64,000 nucleotides of DNA from Humidesulfovibrio sp. (GTDB taxonomy: Bacteria; Desulfobacterota; Desulfovibrionia; Desulfovibrionales; Desulfovibrionaceae): positions 1 through 64,000 of the forward strand of contig NZ_JAUYFU010000077.1 of assembly GCF_030689645.1 (NCBI RefSeq), given 5' to 3'. A program made the position numbers and the translations under genes. The notes below the pieces were generated by a model, which ran no database searches, was not told the origin of the DNA, and saw only the letters and a program-made list of their open reading frames with translations. Of this stretch, positions 60,273 to 64,000 are shown piece by piece (positions within the stretch are counted from its first letter, which is position 1; each line of letters opens with the position of its first letter).

Positions 60273-62888
60273 CTACATTTGGGCAGCCCGGTTCTTGGCG
60301 TTTTCCTCGGCAACGCGCTCGGCCAGGAGGGTAACGATGAAGCGGTTCACCGCCGCCGCCAACTGCGGGGCCTTTTGCTGGATAAGCGTGAAGCGCTCCA
60401 CCGAAAGCTTGAACGCAACGCAGCGCTCCGTGGCGATGACTGAGGCGGAGCGCGGGGCGTTGGTATAAATGCCCATTTCGCCGAACACGGTGCCCGGTCC
60501 CATCTTCTTCAAACGCAAAAGCTTGCCGCCCGGCAACGCCAGCTCCACCTGCACCTTGCCAGATTGGAGGAAATACATGCAGTCCGAGGCTTCGCCCTGC
60601 TGCATCAAGCGATGCTTCCTGGGCACCTCAACCCGCTCCAGGCACTTCATAAGCGCAGGCACCAGCCGTGGATCCGGGAAGGTTGCCGCCAGCAACTCCT
60701 CCAAGGTCGTCTGATGCTGCTCCTGTAATCCATCTCCAGCTTCAGCCGCGACTCCGGCTAGAATCGCGTCCTCGCAGAACTCTAAAGCATAGTCCAGGTT
60801 CAATGCCACGCGGCACACGCCTCCGGAATCATCCATGCGATAGCCCAACCCCTCAAGATGCTCCTCAAGCTCCAAAGGCACGCTGGTGAGATAGAGCAAA
60901 AGCCCGCGTTGCCGCGCCAGGGTCTCCAGCCGTCGAAAGCCGGTGGAGGCAGAGGCACCAAGCCCGGTGACGGCCCCGAAATCAAGCAGCACGTAACGCA
61001 GGGACTGCGAAGCAAGCCGGTTGGCGACGATGCGCCAAAGGTCGTATAACGTGCCCAAAAACAAGAATCCCTGAAGCCGCAGCACAAGGATCTGTCCCCC
61101 GCGCTCCCGCAAGGTTCGACGCTCAGCGGGTGAGCGGTCGACATTGCTGTGATATACGTCGCCGCTTTGCGTAAAGCGAACCCCCCCACCGGAAACGGCG
61201 CGCGCAAGGCTCAGCATTGCTCCCAGGCCCAGGGTGGCGAAAACGCCCAGCACCGGCCCCAAAAACGCCACCATCAGGCATGAGGTCCAGGCAGCGCGAT
61301 TGTCATCCTTGCGCGACAGTGGGTTGCGAGCATCGCGCAGCAACCAGCTCACGGGCATGACGAGCCCCATGGCCAGCAGGATGCCCAGGGGGACAAATGT
61401 CGGAATATGCTGCAAAATCGGCTGTCCAGCCAACAGAAAGCCAAGGCACGCGAGACCGACGGTGAACCCGGCCAAGGGCCCGGCGGCTCCCAGAGCCCGC
61501 AGCCCCAAGCTGCCGGAAAGCGACAAGGATGAAGGCAAAGCCCCCGCAAGGCCGGATAGCAGGGAGGAGGCGCCGACCATGCACATCTGCTTATCCGGGT
61601 CGGAGTCGCGCTCAAGAACAGACTCCAAAATGGGCGTGCGCATGAGTGAAGGGAGAATGGCGACAACAACCGCTGCGGCGAAGAAGTCAGCGCGAGAGGC
61701 CAGCGCCGGCCAATCGATGTGCGCCAGATGCTGCGCTTGAAAAAGACCCGGCAGCGCGCTCAGGTCCAGCATTGGCGGAAGACCCGGCTGTGCGGCGGCC
61801 AGGACGGCCAGGCCAGACAATGGCCCGGTGGTCAGCCCTGGCACCAGATGAGGGAACACGGCCAGCAGATTCCAGACGCCAATGGTCAGCGTAGCGAGCA
61901 AAAGCGGCCAGATGAGGCCGCCCAGAGTCATTTGCACCAGAAAATATGCCGCGCCGAAGCCCACGGCAGGCCCCCAGATATGCGACGCGCTGGCAAGAGC
62001 GTTGGGCACTTCGACGAGCGGCAGGACGGTAAGAGCGGCCAAGGCCGGGTCGACCTGAGCCATAACCTCAAGCCACGCCTTGACCAGCAGCAGGCCAAAG
62101 CCTGCAAGCATTCCGCCAAGCACCTCCGACGGCAGAAAACGGACTCGCTCCGCAAGTCCAAACCGTGACAGCAGCACCCCAAAAGCACCGGATAAAAGCA
62201 CAGAAAGAGTCAGCCCCGCCACAAGGGTTGCGGTCAAGGTCGCCCCAGATACATGGCCCAGGAGATCCGCACTCAAGACCCCCAGAAGCAGAAACACCGA
62301 CACCGTCGCTGCGGGGTCCGGCCCGCCAAGGGCGACGGGCAGCCTTCCATGCAGGGCAAAGAACACGGAGCCCAGCACTGCGGGCACGAGGGTGAGCACC
62401 AGCGCGTGCGGCGTGAGCCCGGCTGCGGTGTTGACCGTGAGGGCCAGCATGGCCAGAGCCATACAGACCAGCAGTTCGTAGCCGCCGCCGACAATGCCGG
62501 AAAAGAAGTTCACCAGCAAATTGCCGGAAAAGAAATGGCGCAGATGCCCCATGGTGGTTTCAAGCCGTGGGCCTGCATCCACGGCCAGAGCTCCAGGGCT
62601 TTCCGCTGGCGTTGCGGAAACGGCCTTTGGCGGTTCGGCCTCAACCAGATCGTCCAGCTTTACGTCGTCGACGCCCGGCTCGGGCTGCGGGGGACGCACC
62701 ACCTTGCCATGCTGCCCACATTGGGGGCACTTGGCCTCGCGTCCAAGGAGCTGTTCCGGAAGAGCCTGGGTGTGGCCGCATGAGGCGCAGGAGAACATAG
62801 CCCCGCCTGGTGCCGCTGCGTGATCGAGATCTGTATGCTTTTCGTCGGACACTGCGCCCTCCGCACTTGGTGGCGTCACATGACACAT
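60273..62888 (-). CDS. SulP anion transporter-STAS fused to cyclic-nucleotide-binding domain, with N-terminal zinc ribbon
   Basis: CASCGHTQALPEQLLGREAKCPQCG; SulP TM region; STAS YVLLDFGAVTGLGASASTGFRRL; cNMP FGEMGIYTNAPRSASVIA. Confidence 0.9.
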   Translation of the reverse strand: MCHVTPPSAEGAVSDEKHTDLDHAAAPGGAMFSCASCGHTQALPEQLLGREAKCPQCGQHGKVVRPPQPEPGVDDVKLDDLVEAEPPKAVSATPAESPGALAVDAGPRLETTMGHLRHFFSGNLLVNFFSGIVGGGYELLVCMALAMLALTVNTAAGLTPHALVLTLVPAVLGSVFFALHGRLPVALGGPDPAATVSVFLLLGVLSADLLGHVSGATLTATLVAGLTLSVLLSGAFGVLLSRFGLAERVRFLPSEVLGGMLAGFGLLLVKAWLEVMAQVDPALAALTVLPLVEVPNALASASHIWGPAVGFGAAYFLVQMTLGGLIWPLLLATLTIGVWNLLAVFPHLVPGLTTGPLSGLAVLAAAQPGLPPMLDLSALPGLFQAQHLAHIDWPALASRADFFAAAVVVAILPSLMRTPILESVLERDSDPDKQMCMVGASSLLSGLAGALPSSLSLSGSLGLRALGAAGPLAGFTVGLACLGFLLAGQPILQHIPTFVPLGILLAMGLVMPVSWLLRDARNPLSRKDDNRAAWTSCLMVAFLGPVLGVFATLGLGAMLSLARAVSGGGVRFTQSGDVYHSNVDRSPAERRTLRERGGQILVLRLQGFLFLGTLYDLWRIVANRLASQSLRYVLLDFGAVTGLGASASTGFRRLETLARQRGLLLYLTSVPLELEEHLEGLGYRMDDSGGVCRVALNLDYALEFCEDAILAGVAAEAGDGLQEQHQTTLEELLAATFPDPRLVPALMKCLERVEVPRKHRLMQQGEASDCMYFLQSGKVQVELALPGGKLLRLKKMGPGTVFGEMGIYTNAPRSASVIATERCVAFKLSVERFTLIQQKAPQLAAAVNRFIVTLLAERVAEENAKNRAAQM

Positions 62889-62955
62889 TGCTGACTATGG
62901 CAAAGAATGCCGCATTTCTCAAGACCGCTTTGTCCGGCCACAGAAACTGCTGCGG

Positions 62956-64000
62956 CTACGAGAAAGTGGCGCGCATGAGGCCCAACAACTCCGCCATCCT
63001 GTGAACGTATGTATGCTGCGCAAGTATGCGTGCCCGTGCGGCATCGCCCACCCGCGAGCGCAAGGCGCTGTCTTTCAGGCAGCGCAACGCGAGCTCCGCG
63101 ACCTCTCCAGGCTCATCATACACCAGAACCTCGCGTCCTGGCTCAAACAGACGATCCAACTGCTCGCGCCTGTCGGTAAGCACAAAGCCTCCGCTGGCAG
63201 GCACGTCGAACACCCGTTGATTCACCGCGCCCTTCATTTGCCGGCTGGTGCAATTGAGGCTTACGCGGCTCATGGGATAGAACCGGGGCAGATCGTCATA
63301 GTAGTCCAGGCGCGGTAAAAACCTCGCAGAACTTACCGGTCCGAAGGCGTTGCACCACCCCTCGGAATCACCAGCGATGACCGGCGCAAAGGGCTCCAGG
63401 GCGGTCACGCAGGCCCAGCGATACTGACGCGTGGCCTCCCAGGTCAAAAGCGACTCGCAGGCCAGACGCTGGGTCGTGTCAGGCAGTGCGCGCAGCCTCG
63501 CGGCAAGCTCCGGATGCGCGCTTGCAAGATAGGCGTCAACGTCGCGCTCGGACGACTCACCGAACCCTGCGGCGATGTCAACGTAGTTACGGACAAGTTC
63601 GGGCACGGCTGCGCAGGCCGCCAGGCTCTCGGACACGGCGCGGACCATGGAGTCGCCCACGAAGGAGACATCCGCGCGCCAGGTTTCCGGGCCAGAGGGC
63701 AATCCAGGGCGAAAACGGCTCACGTCCGTGGCCAGAGGCAGATAGTGGACATGCTCGAACCCCGCGGCGCCCAGGCTCTGAACATTGTCCGCGTCCCAGG
63801 TGAACAGGGCGGTGCCGGGCCGGGCAAGGCCCTGATAGCGGGAAAGGATGAGGTGCGGGTTGTCCACGAACCAAGAGGCCAACGGGAGGCCAAGACGTTC
63901 CAGCAATTCCGACAGGCGGCCCTGGCTGTCCAGGCCAAAATGATTCACCGTGAGGACGAAATCAGGCCGGAAGTCCAGCACCCTGCGCAGCAGGTCTTCC
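62956..64000 (-). CDS. CgeB-like glycosyltransferase-family protein, partial at right edge
   Basis: ...[37 protein letters not shown]...[12 protein letters not shown]...[64 protein letters not shown]; open to the window end. Confidence 0.82.
   Translation of the reverse strand, partial: EDLLRRVLDFRPDFVLTVNHFGLDSQGRLSELLERLGLPLASWFVDNPHLILSRYQGLARPGTALFTWDADNVQSLGAAGFEHVHYLPLATDVSRFRPGLPSGPETWRADVSFVGDSMVRAVSESLAACAAVPELVRNYVDIAAGFGESSERDVDAYLASAHPELAARLRALPDTTQRLACESLLTWEATRQYRWACVTALEPFAPVIAGDSEGWCNAFGPVSSARFLPRLDYYDDLPRFYPMSRVSLNCTSRQMKGAVNQRVFDVPASGGFVLTDRREQLDRLFEPGREVLVYDEPGEVAELALRCLKDSALRSRVGDAARARILAQHTYVHRMAELLGLMRATFS

Overview
A 64 kb, mostly high-GC window with Desulfovibrionaceae-like gene content (my inference; no search was run). 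Left part (1 to ~9.4 kb) is accessory. An integrative element runs off the left edge (partial Toprim/DUF3987 primase-like gene, AlpA-like HTH, an uncharacterised 391-aa protein, tyrosine integrase). It ends in a tRNA-Pro(GGG)-like 3' half plus hairpin at ~5.31-5.41 kb. A ~4 kb cargo module follows (RsbW-like/GNAT fusion, GNAT, accessory RsgA), bounded by a second, more degenerate tRNA 3'-like fragment plus terminator at ~9.38-9.46 kb. The rest is mainly housekeeping: multi-PAS hybrid sensor kinase with REC protein, hom/ApgM-type operon, fba-gap2 and GAF-gap1-pgk operons, surE, yhaM-like, tmk, amino-acid ABC transporter, glutaredoxin/ftrB, trmFO, oppDF, M48 peptidase, priA, galU, glmM-ybbR-cdaA, folP, ftsH, cooS-cooC-cooA, tRNA-SeC, tRNA-Val, trmL, rfbB/rfbD, TatD and a SulP-STAS-cNMP fusion. 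Best items for follow-up: a lone AT-rich HEPN-like gene (RNCLEH motif) translationally coupled to ftrB; a CooA-type box TGTCA-N6-CGACA upstream of cooS; two GAPDHs whose residues predict different cofactor use; and the nested tRNA-fragment island.
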